32,649 nucleotides of DNA from a virus. The position numbers were made by a program, and so were the translations under genes. Shown piece by piece: positions 1 through 9,065 of this stretch. The notes beneath the pieces are model-generated. The model ran no database searches, was not told the DNA's origin, and was given only the letters and a program-made list of their open reading frames with translations. Each line of letters starts with the position of its first letter. Position 1 is the stretch's first letter. Where the stretch lies: the IMG/VR virus record IMGVR_UViG_3300030389_002414, positions 1 through 32,649 of that record. One strand, given 5' to 3'.

Positions 1-580
1 ACTCATATACCTCTTTTACAACTGTTTTAAGAATAGTTTCTGTAAACGCTCTTTCAGCCTCCGAGCTATCTGTTCTCGCTGTTGAACCTAAAGAACCTGC
101 TACGCCCGCAGAACCAAAGTCGCCATTCGTGTTAATCCATGTTTGAATACCACCCATAGTTCTAGCTTCCGCCGCTGAACCTGCATCTTTTATCTGATTA
201 GATAAAAGAATAGCCTCTAGGTCACGCTTAATTTCTTTAGAAGCCTTCGCCAATTGGTAAGCCTGCTCGCTCTTGCGGCCAGCTTTGTCGACTGCTTCTA
301 ATGTGCGAGACACGGATATAGTCTTCTGCAGGATCTGACATTGGTTATTCAAACGTGTGGTTGCAGATAGCGTTGCTGTTGACGCATCGGCTCCCTCGAT
401 TGCCGCATTAGACATATTAACACTTGCTAATGCGTCTGTTTGCCACTCGTGCAAAGTGTTTGACGCTTTACCTTGTCCAATACTGTTCATAAAAGGCGTG
501 TCTGTAGGTGAGATTGAGTAAATAACATCCTGCAAGTCTTCTCTACTACCGACCGCCGCATGATTTGAAAATACAGCCAT
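1..580 (-). CDS. Major capsid protein, N-terminal 193 codons (cut by window start)
   Basis: This is the shell-forming major capsid protein of the SU10 type (DUF5309/SU10_MCP family). Translation from the ATG at 580 begins MAVFSNHAAVGSREDLQDVI and continues with SPTDTPFM, LHEWQTDALAS and IEGADAS, the usual N-terminal signature of that family as I know it. The frame is open to base 1, where it ends at VVKEVYE. It lies directly downstream of the scaffold gene, as expected for a head module. The family is usually about 300 residues, so about one third is missing here. The matching C-terminal codons are found at the other end of the window (32560-32649). Family assignment is strong and the break is a window or contig edge, not a mutation. 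Confidence 0.93.
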   Translation of the reverse strand, partial: MAVFSNHAAVGSREDLQDVIYSISPTDTPFMNSIGQGKASNTLHEWQTDALASVNMSNAAIEGADASTATLSATTRLNNQCQILQKTISVSRTLEAVDKAGRKSEQAYQLAKASKEIKRDLEAILLSNQIKDAGSAAEARTMGGIQTWINTNGDFGSAGVAGSLGSTARTDSSEAERAFTETILKTVVKEVYE

Positions 581-592
581 GATTATGTTCTC

Positions 593-1594
593 CTATAACA
601 TGGCCTCAAAAACATTAGCTACATCTTTTATGTTGCCTGTTTTCTTAGCCTGTGATTTAAGTTTTCTAATCCTTTGGCTTTGGCTGTCTGATGGTTGCGA
701 TACACCGCTCTTAATCATCTTAGGAGCAGATTTTACTTTGGTTATAACTTTTGGTTTTGCTTGTCTTGCCTTTAACCCTTCGTGGGCTAAATCGCAAAGA
801 AACGCAAACCTGCTGTCAATTGTTGCGTTCAACTCTTGATCTGTATAACCTACGCTCATAGCAACATCTCGCATATTCTTCTTAACTTCTTTGCCCTTTT
901 CAGGGTGAAAGTAGTCTGGAAGTCTGTCTGCGACTTTTTTCTTTTCTGCTTCTAATCTTTGTGCAAGACGCTTTTGATTTTCCGCTTGTTGCTCTGTAGC
1001 AAGGCGGTGTTGTTCTTGCCTGATTATTGCTAGTTGTTTATCTCTTTCCTGTTGCTCGGCAACCTTCATCAAGTATGCCTCTGGATTACTTTGTTTAAGG
1101 GCAGATAAATCCTCTTGTTGATTTTGACCTTGAAGGTACTGGTCTAAAAGGTTTATGTATTCCGAATACTTTTGTCGCTCCTGAGTGTGTTTTTGATACG
1201 CCTCATCTTGCTCCGCTTTCTTCGATGATAATTCACTTTTTAAAGATTCAACTTCCTTCTTGTCATGTGCAAGAGATTCCATCTTTTTGCGAACATTAGC
1301 TTCAAGTTGATAGTTTTTAACCAAATCATCCAAAGTAACCTCATGCTCTTCACCTTCCGCTTTTACACGATAGGTTTCCGGTTGAGGTGCTTCTTCTTCT
1401 TCGGTTTGTTCCTCTACTTGTTCCTCAGATACTTCCTCAGTCTCTTTGGCTTCAACAACTTCTTGTTCTTGTGGTTCCTCTTGAGGTTGATCTTGCGATG
1501 CCTCTCCTTGTTCCATTAAGTTCATGATTTTGCCTGCGGCCTGTTCTACATTTAACGATTCCATGCCTTGTTCTTGGGTGACAGTTTCGCTCAT
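593..1594 (-). CDS. Capsid scaffolding protein
   Basis: A 333-aa protein immediately upstream of the capsid gene, the normal place for a scaffold. Residues 25-75 are extremely rich in Glu and Gln. There is a short conserved-looking block (YRVKAEGEEHEVTLDDLVKN, about 75-94), then a long charged coiled-coil stretch (about 95-225), and a basic C-terminal tail with RIRKLKSQAKKTG. An acidic, helical scaffold with a basic capsid-binding C terminus is the usual design. It would template procapsid assembly and leave the head before or during packaging. The start has an AAAAGGA ribosome site about 6 nt upstream. I recognise it from position and composition, not from a diagnostic motif. Confidence 0.85.
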   Translation of the reverse strand: MSETVTQEQGMESLNVEQAAGKIMNLMEQGEASQDQPQEEPQEQEVVEAKETEEVSEEQVEEQTEEEEAPQPETYRVKAEGEEHEVTLDDLVKNYQLEANVRKKMESLAHDKKEVESLKSELSSKKAEQDEAYQKHTQERQKYSEYINLLDQYLQGQNQQEDLSALKQSNPEAYLMKVAEQQERDKQLAIIRQEQHRLATEQQAENQKRLAQRLEAEKKKVADRLPDYFHPEKGKEVKKNMRDVAMSVGYTDQELNATIDSRFAFLCDLAHEGLKARQAKPKVITKVKSAPKMIKSGVSQPSDSQSQRIRKLKSQAKKTGNIKDVANVFEAML

Positions 1595-1605
1595 TTATTT
1601 TCCTT

Positions 1606-1833
1606 TTAAAAAAATTTCCATTTGCTATTATGGACAGCTTTGTTATAAGCAATGCTTTCAAAGTGTCCAATAATCTTTTGTAATGCTTTTATCATTCGAT
1701 AGGATTCTTCCCTTCCTTCAAAATCTTCTACCGCACTATTCGCTATTTGCGATAAATATTCATTTGTAATAGTCTCCACCGACTTTTTAAAAGCCGTGTT
1801 TTCTAATAATTCCCTCGCTTCGTGTTCTGTCAT
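1606..1833 (-). CDS. Small helical protein of the head module, function unknown
   Basis: A 75-aa protein (MTEHEARELL...) between the scaffold gene and a 233-aa virion-region gene, in the same direction with gaps of 1-11 nt. It is predicted all-helical from composition and has no Cys, signal peptide or membrane segment. The C terminus is basic and aromatic (KWKFF). Small proteins of this type commonly sit beside the scaffold in podovirus head modules. I do not recognise a domain and assign no function; a head-assembly role is inferred only from position. Confidence 0.7.
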   Translation of the reverse strand: MTEHEARELLENTAFKKSVETITNEYLSQIANSAVEDFEGREESYRMIKALQKIIGHFESIAYNKAVHNSKWKFF

Positions 1834-1834
1834 G

Positions 1835-2536
1835 TTATGGGTCTGTATATGTTTCGTTTAACCTTGATTGATCAAAATCTGCGCCCATTCCTGAGAATGT
1901 ATATCTATTCTTTTTAGCCTCTGCTTCTTCTGCTTCTTTTTCCGCAACAAACTCATCAAATGTTTGTGGTGGAGTATAACTCGTTATATTTCTATATACA
2001 TTCGGTGTTCCAAACTCAAACCCTGTTGGGAGGGTGTCTGTAAATCCTGCAACGCCCGACCTAAACATAGGGTTGCTAGCCATATTAGACATTAATCCAA
2101 CTGTGTTTGTTGTCGGGTTCATTCCGTAAAATTGTCCTGTTAAATTTGTTGGCATAAAGTTAAGACCGCTGACGGCGCCTGTTAAATTACTGACCGGCTC
2201 AAACACCTGATCAACATTTTCTACAACATTTTGATTTGCAACGGCGTCAAGTGCTTGTTGCACCGCCGTTGGCACATAATCTGTTGTGTAAGGTACGGCT
2301 CCAACACTTTTTCCAAAATCTGATTCTGCGTAATCCCGTGATGAATCAAACAATGTATCTTGTATTGTTCCTTGATAGGGTTCATTTGCTCCCATCACCC
2401 CTTCATCAACTACTTGGTTTTGTAAAGCCGTAGCCTGATTAATTATCGACTGCCCTTGGTCATACATATTCGCAGAATAATCTGTAAGCGTTGGCATTCT
2501 GTTGTAAAGTAATTGAAATGCTGTTTGAAAATCCAT
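1835..2536 (-). CDS. Putative virion protein of the head module, unknown
   Basis: A 233-aa protein rich in Asn, Gln, Thr and Gly, with repeated short runs such as NLTGAVSGLNFMPTNLTG around residues 117-135, and a charged Glu/Ala/Lys stretch at about 195-210 (EKEAEEAEAKKN). There is no signal peptide or clear membrane helix. Its ATG overlaps the stop codon of the 1058-aa gene by one base (TAATG), indicating coupled translation. A low-complexity N/Q/T-rich composition next to portal-linked genes fits an internal or minor head protein. No family is recognised. Confidence 0.65.
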   Translation of the reverse strand: MDFQTAFQLLYNRMPTLTDYSANMYDQGQSIINQATALQNQVVDEGVMGANEPYQGTIQDTLFDSSRDYAESDFGKSVGAVPYTTDYVPTAVQQALDAVANQNVVENVDQVFEPVSNLTGAVSGLNFMPTNLTGQFYGMNPTTNTVGLMSNMASNPMFRSGVAGFTDTLPTGFEFGTPNVYRNITSYTPPQTFDEFVAEKEAEEAEAKKNRYTFSGMGADFDQSRLNETYTDP

Positions 2537-5500
2537 TACATTATCCCCATTGACATAGGTTCATTCATTGCAAGCAATCCCATTGCGCCGTCTTGTCTTC
2601 TAACAATCGGTTGCCCTATATTCTTAATTAAATTTTTCAACTCTTCTGTAATCGGAATACTTTTGAATTTATATTTCTTTCCGTCTGCCCCGGTCATTGA
2701 AACTTCCTCAACAGTAGCACCGATTTTCTTAGCATACGAATCTATAAACTTCTGCATCTTTTTATAGTTTTCTTGTGATGCTTTGCCAGTTGCGCTATAC
2801 ACAGATTTAAAAGTTGGAAACACAACTCTATCATATCCCTCATCAATTGCTAATTTGATTGATTCCTTTACTCCAAACTCATGTTCATTTTTTAACGGAA
2901 AATCAGGCAAAAGAATTTCTTGTTTGTCTTTCATTCTTTTTGCTGATTGCTTTAAAGAAAGTTCTAACAAATTAGGTTTGAGTGTTCTATTTCTCGTTCC
3001 CGTATTATGTATTTTTATAGATAAATCTTGTAATTCTGGGTCATTCGCAATATTTACAATTTCTTGCGATGAAATATCTTTTGTTTTTAACTTGTTTAAA
3101 GCATCTCTTGTTTTAAAAAAATACTCAATATTTTCTCTCTCAACCACAGGTAAATTTACACTTTCTCCTTTGTATGTAAATCCTGTTACTTCTTGTGTTT
3201 GGGGATTTCTAATAGCTGTTGATTGTAACAAATTATATAATTTTTCTGGGCTATCTGCTCCCGCATCAAATATTTCGTCATAATCTTGATTTCTTGCCAT
3301 AATCGCAGACTTATAATCTGAATTAAGTTTTTGTAAAGTCATTTGAAAAGATTTTAATACAACATCTTTATTGTTATCTATCAACTTTATTTGTTCTTGA
3401 TCTCTGATTTTCTTTAATTCATTTTTTTCTAATTGATATCTATTTAACCTATCAATAATTCTTTCATTGTTTTGTGTTTCATCAGGAATTCGGTCAATTA
3501 AATTTTCAATTCGTCTTGCTGTCTGTGATTTAGTTGTAAAAGGAGTGCCGGAAATGTTCTCTTCTAAGTTAATTTTTCTATCCAAATCAGTAAATTCTTT
3601 ACCTAAATCTTTTACTTGCTTTTCAAACAACTTTACATCCTTCAAGGAGCTTCCATAAGTTCCCTTATCTCCCCTTGCTGTTTTATGTGCATCTGATTGA
3701 ATCTCTTCCGTAAACAATGCTTTTTGATCTGGATATTCGTCTACAACTCTATCCGTAAAGCGCAAATGTGCAAGCCCATAAGCTCGGCTCATTGCAGACT
3801 CAGGTGAATACTCAAATTTACTGGTGCTTTCTTTTGGAATAGGAAAATGACCCTTTCCCATCATCCGATAATCAATGTCGGCTAAATTTTGATAGCGTAT
3901 GTCAGGTTTATTTCCTATACTTGCATCAATTTCATAACGCTGACCTCTTTGGGGAGGGTTTTTAAACCTATATCCATAAACTTGATAGTTTGGTGCTTGT
4001 GCGGCTCCTTTTTGTTCAAAAGTAAAATCTACGTATGGGTCAGTTCCAATATCAGCCATTCCACCAGTAAATCTTTGTGGAGCAGGATAACCTTCTATAT
4101 CCCTAATTGCTCTTTGCTCTTGTATTTCGACATCTGACATACCTAAATGTAAGTCGTCCAAAGCGTTTTCGCCCGGTGCGCTTAAATCTACACTCTCTGA
4201 TCTTCCGTTAAACATTACTGATTGATTTCTTGGATCTCCAATATTTCGCAACGTATACCCGGTATTACTAGACAAAGTAAAAGGCATCATTCCAAAGTCG
4301 TCACCGATAAATTCTATTGCCTTATACTCTGCTAACTCTGTTAAAGCCTTCTCTAAGTTTTCACTCAAGCTATCTTGAGCATAATCAAACATACCATTAT
4401 CTTTTAAAAACTCTTGTATCTCTTCATCATCTAATGGTCTACCTACTTTTGCCTCCTCTGCATCAATTTTCTTTACAACTTTAGTTAAGTTATTTGTGTC
4501 GATGTCAAATTTACCCATTACTCCAATTAAATCATTGCTCCTATAATAATCTGCATCTCGCACAGAAGGAATAAATTTCGGCAACTCGTTTTCTATAAAT
4601 TCTTGTGTTAGTTCTTTTTGATTTGTTATATAGTTGCTGTATCTTAATTCAGCAGGCAAAGGCATATCAAAATCAAAACCATTTTGGTTTTTGCTGATTA
4701 TATTTCTTGCGGCTTCCAATTTATCTACAAAATCATAAGAATCAACATCTGTTTGGTAACCACCTAGATGCTCAAAGAAAACTGTTTCTCTTGCTGGCCC
4801 TTCGTCGCCTGCTTCTTGCATATACACACCTAAGTTATCCCCAAATCGCAATTGATCATAAGAAATATTATCTAGTGTAAAATCTCTTAATTGAGCCATT
4901 CTGTTATCCATTGCCCCATCGTAACCATAAACTTGATTATCGCCTATTCTGGGGTCATCGCTCATTCTTTCATCTATGTTCCTAAAATCAAACAGCTTAT
5001 CTCGTTGAATATTTATTGTGTTGTCTTTTACATAATCCATCACTTCTTGTTTTGTAAACTTGTCTTTAGATTGTAAAAAGTCATCTAAGCCCATCCATGC
5101 TCTTTCCTCTTCCTTAGTGCTTTTCTTAATCATATTTAAGAATTGCTCTCCGGTGCCAGATGGTTGGTTTATATTTTCAACTGCTCTAAGTGTGGGTGAA
5201 TAGTACCCGTATTCATCCATATCATCAAATTTACCTAGTAAGCCACCGCCGCCTCCTTTACCATACATCTTAGAAAGCATGGGTGCGTTTATGTCTTTTG
5301 ATAGATCGGCAGTTTGCTCAAACACATTTTTGCCTTGTCCAAACATTTCTTGTAAATAATTTTTTGCCGCAGGAAGAAACGGAGCCAATCCTAATAAGGC
5401 TGTTTTGGTAGCCCCGGCGGGAGTTGTACTGCTTAATAATGCGTCTGAAAAGTCGCCCGCTGAACTTTGCCCGAATATTCCTTTGGATTGTTCAGGTAAT

Positions 5501-5712
5501 AATCCGAGTTTTGTTGCGTAATCTGTGGAACCTATGACGTTTTCAGGTTTTATCATACCGCTCATAGTAAATGGCAACCCAAACAAATCAATCATTCCGG
5601 TTCCAATCTGAGGAATACCACGGCCTAAAGTATAAGCTGTTTTGCCTAACGCATCGCCAACTTTCTGGGCATAATCACCTAAGTTAAACTCTTCTTCTTC
5701 TTGCAATAACAT
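2536..5712 (-). CDS. Large polyvalent protein, probably packaged or internal virion protein
   Basis: A 1058-aa protein between the portal gene and the scaffold block. The N terminus is acidic, followed at about residues 20-130 by Gly/Ala/Leu-rich segments that could associate with membranes. Around residues 640-680 is a stretch (AYGLAHLRFTDR... FTEEIQSDAHK) matching the hallmark of a domain found in phage and mobile-element polyvalent proteins. Its partner block near residues 950-1040 includes AIDEGYDRVVFPTF, KKMQKFIDSYAKKIGA and a final VRRQDGAMGLLAMN. The middle is a charged coiled coil. Such proteins are thought to be delivered with the DNA and act early in the host, but the enzymatic activity of this domain is unknown to me. 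Its position between portal and scaffold supports a virion location. Confidence 0.8.
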   Translation of the reverse strand: MLLQEEEEFNLGDYAQKVGDALGKTAYTLGRGIPQIGTGMIDLFGLPFTMSGMIKPENVIGSTDYATKLGLLPEQSKGIFGQSSAGDFSDALLSSTTPAGATKTALLGLAPFLPAAKNYLQEMFGQGKNVFEQTADLSKDINAPMLSKMYGKGGGGGLLGKFDDMDEYGYYSPTLRAVENINQPSGTGEQFLNMIKKSTKEEERAWMGLDDFLQSKDKFTKQEVMDYVKDNTINIQRDKLFDFRNIDERMSDDPRIGDNQVYGYDGAMDNRMAQLRDFTLDNISYDQLRFGDNLGVYMQEAGDEGPARETVFFEHLGGYQTDVDSYDFVDKLEAARNIISKNQNGFDFDMPLPAELRYSNYITNQKELTQEFIENELPKFIPSVRDADYYRSNDLIGVMGKFDIDTNNLTKVVKKIDAEEAKVGRPLDDEEIQEFLKDNGMFDYAQDSLSENLEKALTELAEYKAIEFIGDDFGMMPFTLSSNTGYTLRNIGDPRNQSVMFNGRSESVDLSAPGENALDDLHLGMSDVEIQEQRAIRDIEGYPAPQRFTGGMADIGTDPYVDFTFEQKGAAQAPNYQVYGYRFKNPPQRGQRYEIDASIGNKPDIRYQNLADIDYRMMGKGHFPIPKESTSKFEYSPESAMSRAYGLAHLRFTDRVVDEYPDQKALFTEEIQSDAHKTARGDKGTYGSSLKDVKLFEKQVKDLGKEFTDLDRKINLEENISGTPFTTKSQTARRIENLIDRIPDETQNNERIIDRLNRYQLEKNELKKIRDQEQIKLIDNNKDVVLKSFQMTLQKLNSDYKSAIMARNQDYDEIFDAGADSPEKLYNLLQSTAIRNPQTQEVTGFTYKGESVNLPVVERENIEYFFKTRDALNKLKTKDISSQEIVNIANDPELQDLSIKIHNTGTRNRTLKPNLLELSLKQSAKRMKDKQEILLPDFPLKNEHEFGVKESIKLAIDEGYDRVVFPTFKSVYSATGKASQENYKKMQKFIDSYAKKIGATVEEVSMTGADGKKYKFKSIPITEELKNLIKNIGQPIVRRQDGAMGLLAMNEPMSMGIM

Positions 5713-7730
5713 CAGTTAGGTATCTCCGTGTTCCCAGTCATATCGTTTGCAACTTTTGTGGCTTTGATTTGTGCCTCTGCCAAAAATTCCTGTTTCTTTA
5801 ATTCTAGTTCCTGCATCATCTTTTCACGCTGTAGCTGAATATCTGCTTCCATCTTGCGTTGTTTGATAGCAATATCGGCTTCTGCCTTTTGTTTGTCAAT
5901 GGCTATTTGCGCTTGTGCTTGTTGCATAGCGGCGGTAACTACTGGGTCTTGTTTCTTTTGTTGACCTTGTTGGGCAAGCATTTGGTCTTGTTCTGGGGTA
6001 ATCTCTCTGAAGAATTGTTTTGTATCTTTGAACCCAGACGTTTCTATAAACTTAGCTAAAGTTTCCCGATATTGACCAACGCTAACCAACGGATTGTTCG
6101 GGCCAAACAATTTTAGTATTTCTTCTTGTTTCTGCATCACCATTTGTAATATGGCCATTTGTTGTTTCTGGTCGCCCGTGCCTAACCCTACATTTACCAC
6201 TACATCATATTGAGTATCCCATAAACTAGGGTCTACATTGATGTATTTACCCCGCATCCGTATAATCTGCGGTTTGCTGTCGTATTTGCAAGCAAGGTGC
6301 AAAATACCCTTGAATAAACTCTTAATTCCTGTTTCCGCAAATATCCTAGCTATCAGTTCAATCTTGCCAGTTGCGGCGTTGGTAGATGCGGCAATGGCGG
6401 CGGCTGTTACATTCTGTAATACATCTGGAGCCAAACCTTGCATCGCATCGGTTATGCCTGTTCTTTTGCCTTGTACTGCGTCTAAATATTCGAGCATTGG
6501 GAATGCTTGGTTTGCCAACTGCGGGACAGTCATTGGCACGATTGCGTTTGGATTCTTTAATCTAACAACTCCTCCCGCTGTAACATTTAACAAATCATCT
6601 AGGTTTGCTTGTCCCTCTACAACTCCAACTCTAGGGGCAAGCGACAAATATAACGAGTCAAGGATTGCTCTGGTTATAGCTGTTTTTTGTTCTTGGATAT
6701 CCATTGACCTATCAGCCAAAGATTGTCCAAAAAACTTATGCGGCAATGGATAAGGGCAAATAGAATGAAACGGGTTGAAGTCAATTTCTTCATTTGACAA
6801 TATCTCGTTGCCAGAATACACAACTTTGCGCCTCTCGGCTATCCCGTCATCATTAAAATCTGTAAACAGATAACACTCAAAAACCTCTATCTCTTGCATA
6901 GATACATCAAGAGACTCCATATCGTTTGGTTGCTCACCTTCTGAGAATCTACTGACTCTTTCCGGTGTATATGACAACTCATCATAGGCAGGAAGGTTCT
7001 CAACAACTTCTGGGTCAAACCCCAAAGCCACTAAATCTGTTCTTGTAACTAATTTTCTGTGAGCGCAAAATGGGCTTTCTTCTATTGTCTTGCCCTTCTT
7101 GCTTATCAAAAACTCTTCTGGTGGCAATGACTCAACTACAATCTTTCCTGTGCTTGTCTTCTTTCTGACCTCAACAGCAAAGTTTCTTTTTGTAATTGCT
7201 TCGCCTAATTCATTTTGTATAATTTCTTCTGTTATCTCTTGGCTGACCACTTCTCTTGTCTCATCAGCCAACAACATAGTCATTTCTTCTTCGGTTAACG
7301 ACTCATAAGTTTCGGTGTTGGCATGTTCTTTTTCTTCGTAATAGGCTTTAAAAATACCCACTTTCTGCGTTAGCGCAGTCTTCATGGTTTCATGCAAAAT
7401 ATCAAAACCATCATTTTGAGTGTAAAACACCCAGTTACAATAATCTGTAATTTGTTCGGCAATCTGTACGCCTCGCGGGTTTCTGGCCTCAAACTTAACC
7501 GCATTCTCGCTACTAGCAAAAATACGCATCAGATGTGGCATAGCCCCGTCAACTGCCTCAGCTACTTCCCCGGTTACAATCGTGCTTCGACCCTCAACTT
7601 CTGTGCCATAGGGTCTTCTTAGATACGCTTCAAAAGACTTGCGTCTTTCGGTCGTTGTCTCACTTTCTATGTACCCTATTGCCGAGTCCAGTTCGGCTTG
7701 AACTATTGTTTTTAGTTTGTTTTCGTTCAT
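5712..7730 (-). CDS. Portal protein (head-tail connector)
   Basis: A 672-aa P22/SU10-type portal. It forms the dodecameric ring at one capsid vertex through which DNA is pumped in and ejected. The N-terminal third carries typical portal text (RSTIVTGEVAEAVDGAMPHL, MRIFASSENAVKFEARNP, YCNWVFYTQNDGFDIL). The centre has YPLPHKFFGQSLADRSMDIQ and GITDAMQGLAPDVLQNVTAAA, close to conserved portal helices. The last about 90 residues are a Gln/Lys-rich coiled coil, corresponding to the barrel region of P22-like portals. It follows the large terminase gene with one small overlapping ORF between. The ATG has a GGAG about 10 nt upstream. Confidence 0.95.
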   Translation of the reverse strand: MNENKLKTIVQAELDSAIGYIESETTTERRKSFEAYLRRPYGTEVEGRSTIVTGEVAEAVDGAMPHLMRIFASSENAVKFEARNPRGVQIAEQITDYCNWVFYTQNDGFDILHETMKTALTQKVGIFKAYYEEKEHANTETYESLTEEEMTMLLADETREVVSQEITEEIIQNELGEAITKRNFAVEVRKKTSTGKIVVESLPPEEFLISKKGKTIEESPFCAHRKLVTRTDLVALGFDPEVVENLPAYDELSYTPERVSRFSEGEQPNDMESLDVSMQEIEVFECYLFTDFNDDGIAERRKVVYSGNEILSNEEIDFNPFHSICPYPLPHKFFGQSLADRSMDIQEQKTAITRAILDSLYLSLAPRVGVVEGQANLDDLLNVTAGGVVRLKNPNAIVPMTVPQLANQAFPMLEYLDAVQGKRTGITDAMQGLAPDVLQNVTAAAIAASTNAATGKIELIARIFAETGIKSLFKGILHLACKYDSKPQIIRMRGKYINVDPSLWDTQYDVVVNVGLGTGDQKQQMAILQMVMQKQEEILKLFGPNNPLVSVGQYRETLAKFIETSGFKDTKQFFREITPEQDQMLAQQGQQKKQDPVVTAAMQQAQAQIAIDKQKAEADIAIKQRKMEADIQLQREKMMQELELKKQEFLAEAQIKATKVANDMTGNTEIPN

Positions 7731-7815
7731 TCAGTAGTTGCTCCAACGCTTCTATGCGTTTTTCTAATTCATCTATCCGTTTATGAGGATTTACACCTTG
7801 TTTCTCTAATATCAT
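7660..7815 (-). CDS. Small coiled-coil ORF between terminase and portal
   Basis: A 51-codon ORF read directly from the sequence. Its ATG (7815-7813) overlaps the terminase stop in an ATGA arrangement, so translation would be coupled. The protein starts MILEKQGVNPHKR, then has a heptad-like IDELEKRIEALEQLL segment and a polar basic tail. It overlaps the first 71 nt of the portal gene in another frame. Small coiled-coil ORFs of this kind are common between terminase and portal in podoviruses. The exact ATGA junction and the otherwise unexplained gap between terminase and portal support it. The function is unknown. Confidence 0.6.
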   Translation of the reverse strand: MILEKQGVNPHKRIDELEKRIEALEQLLNERKQTKNNSSSRTGLGNRVHRK

Positions 7816-9065
7816 ACGACCCACCTATGATTAGGCTGTGGAATGTGACCCCAACTCTCATTGGTCATAAACTCACAGCTAGTACATAGATAACGCAAAC
7901 AATCAGCGGAGTGGCTATGTTCATCATGCAACGGGCTTGAAGGTTCGCCCGCACTATTAATCGTTCTGCGGTATCTTTTTATATGGTTTACTAAATCTTT
8001 GGTTTTTTCTTTATCAAACCAAATCCTCGGCATAACCATGCGAGTCTTCATTATACCCTGTTCAACGTCCATGCGCCCTAGTGTAAATACATCTCGACCC
8101 ATGCCACGGAGCATCTCTTCTGTGCTTTTGCCGTGTTTAAAATCTTTGTGGGTAGCGTCATGAGGCAAATAATCTGTACCCCAGTTCCAATCCCGTGTTT
8201 CTAGTTCCTTTATATAGCTTTCTAATGTTCTGTGACTATCTTCTATAAAATCAATAACTCGTAACTCTGATGCCGCCATCTGTACTAAAATGATCGCCAT
8301 GCTATCGTTCCAACCCAAATCCCAAACAGTATGAACTTTTAATTGTGGGTCATAAGGCACATTCCGTATTCTACCCTCTGATATGACATCTTGTATTTCT
8401 TTAGTATAAATTGCGCCTTCTACTGTCGGGCGGCATTTTCCTTCCCAAACAGTCAGGTAACCTACCGGGTCTCGTTGTTTCCACTGTTTCCTTTCTTTTT
8501 CTAACTCTACCGGGAAAAATGGGTTGTCATTGTAATTAACCTGCACTACCCAACTATCATCCGGTGGGTTTTCTACAAACCTTTGATATGTTGGGTCAGT
8601 ATCTAACTCAGGGTTAAAAGATAACCAAATCTCACTTTTTTCCTTCCGAATTGTTGGAATCAGTACATCCCATGACTTTGTTGTTACGTTGGCGGCTTCC
8701 TCTATCCAACAAATATCCGTACCCTCGTACGATTTTAAATTTGCTACTCCTTGCTGTCTTATGCCAATAAATGTTATTTCGGAACCGTTTCGACCACATA
8801 TCTTTTGCTCCATAACATCAAACGCATTATGTAAGCCCATGTAACCAATCTGATCTTTTAATAATCTATGAACAGATTCTTGAATAGATTTTTGTGTTTC
8901 TCTTGCACAAAGCACCCGTAACGGACGTTCTGCACACATAGCAATTATTGTTCTGGCAATCGTCCATGACTTGCCGCTTCCTCTGCCGCCATATAAAACC
9001 TTGACTCTCTTTGGCTTAAATATCGGCAAGAGTTTTTTTGGTATTTGTAGAGGATAAGTGCTAAT
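7812..9065 (-). CDS. terL: Large terminase subunit (PBSX-type), probable ATT start
   Basis: The DNA-packaging motor: an ATPase plus a nuclease that cuts the concatemer. Counting from a TTG codon at 9029, the Walker A motif GGRGSGKS is at residues 14-21 and Walker B DICWIEE at 105-111. The C-terminal nuclease domain has VWDLGWNDS (Asp 237), LPHDATHKD and a final HDEHSHSADCLRYL. The TTG has no ribosome site, whereas in the same frame an ATT at 9065 follows GGAGGT by 6 nt and overlaps the small-terminase stop as TAATT, where a TAATG would be expected. I therefore place the start at ATT, giving 417 aa and the LQIPKKLLPIF leader typical of the family. A G-to-T sequence error is the alternative. 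Confidence 0.93.
   Translation of the reverse strand: MSTYPLQIPKKLLPIFKPKRVKVLYGGRGSGKSWTIARTIIAMCAERPLRVLCARETQKSIQESVHRLLKDQIGYMGLHNAFDVMEQKICGRNGSEITFIGIRQQGVANLKSYEGTDICWIEEAANVTTKSWDVLIPTIRKEKSEIWLSFNPELDTDPTYQRFVENPPDDSWVVQVNYNDNPFFPVELEKERKQWKQRDPVGYLTVWEGKCRPTVEGAIYTKEIQDVISEGRIRNVPYDPQLKVHTVWDLGWNDSMAIILVQMAASELRVIDFIEDSHRTLESYIKELETRDWNWGTDYLPHDATHKDFKHGKSTEEMLRGMGRDVFTLGRMDVEQGIMKTRMVMPRIWFDKEKTKDLVNHIKRYRRTINSAGEPSSPLHDEHSHSADCLRYLCTSCEFMTNESWGHIPQPNHRWVV

Noticed and set aside
9027-9029. TTG as the real start of the large terminase
   Set aside because: No ribosome site and loss of the usual leader; ATT at 9065 fits better.
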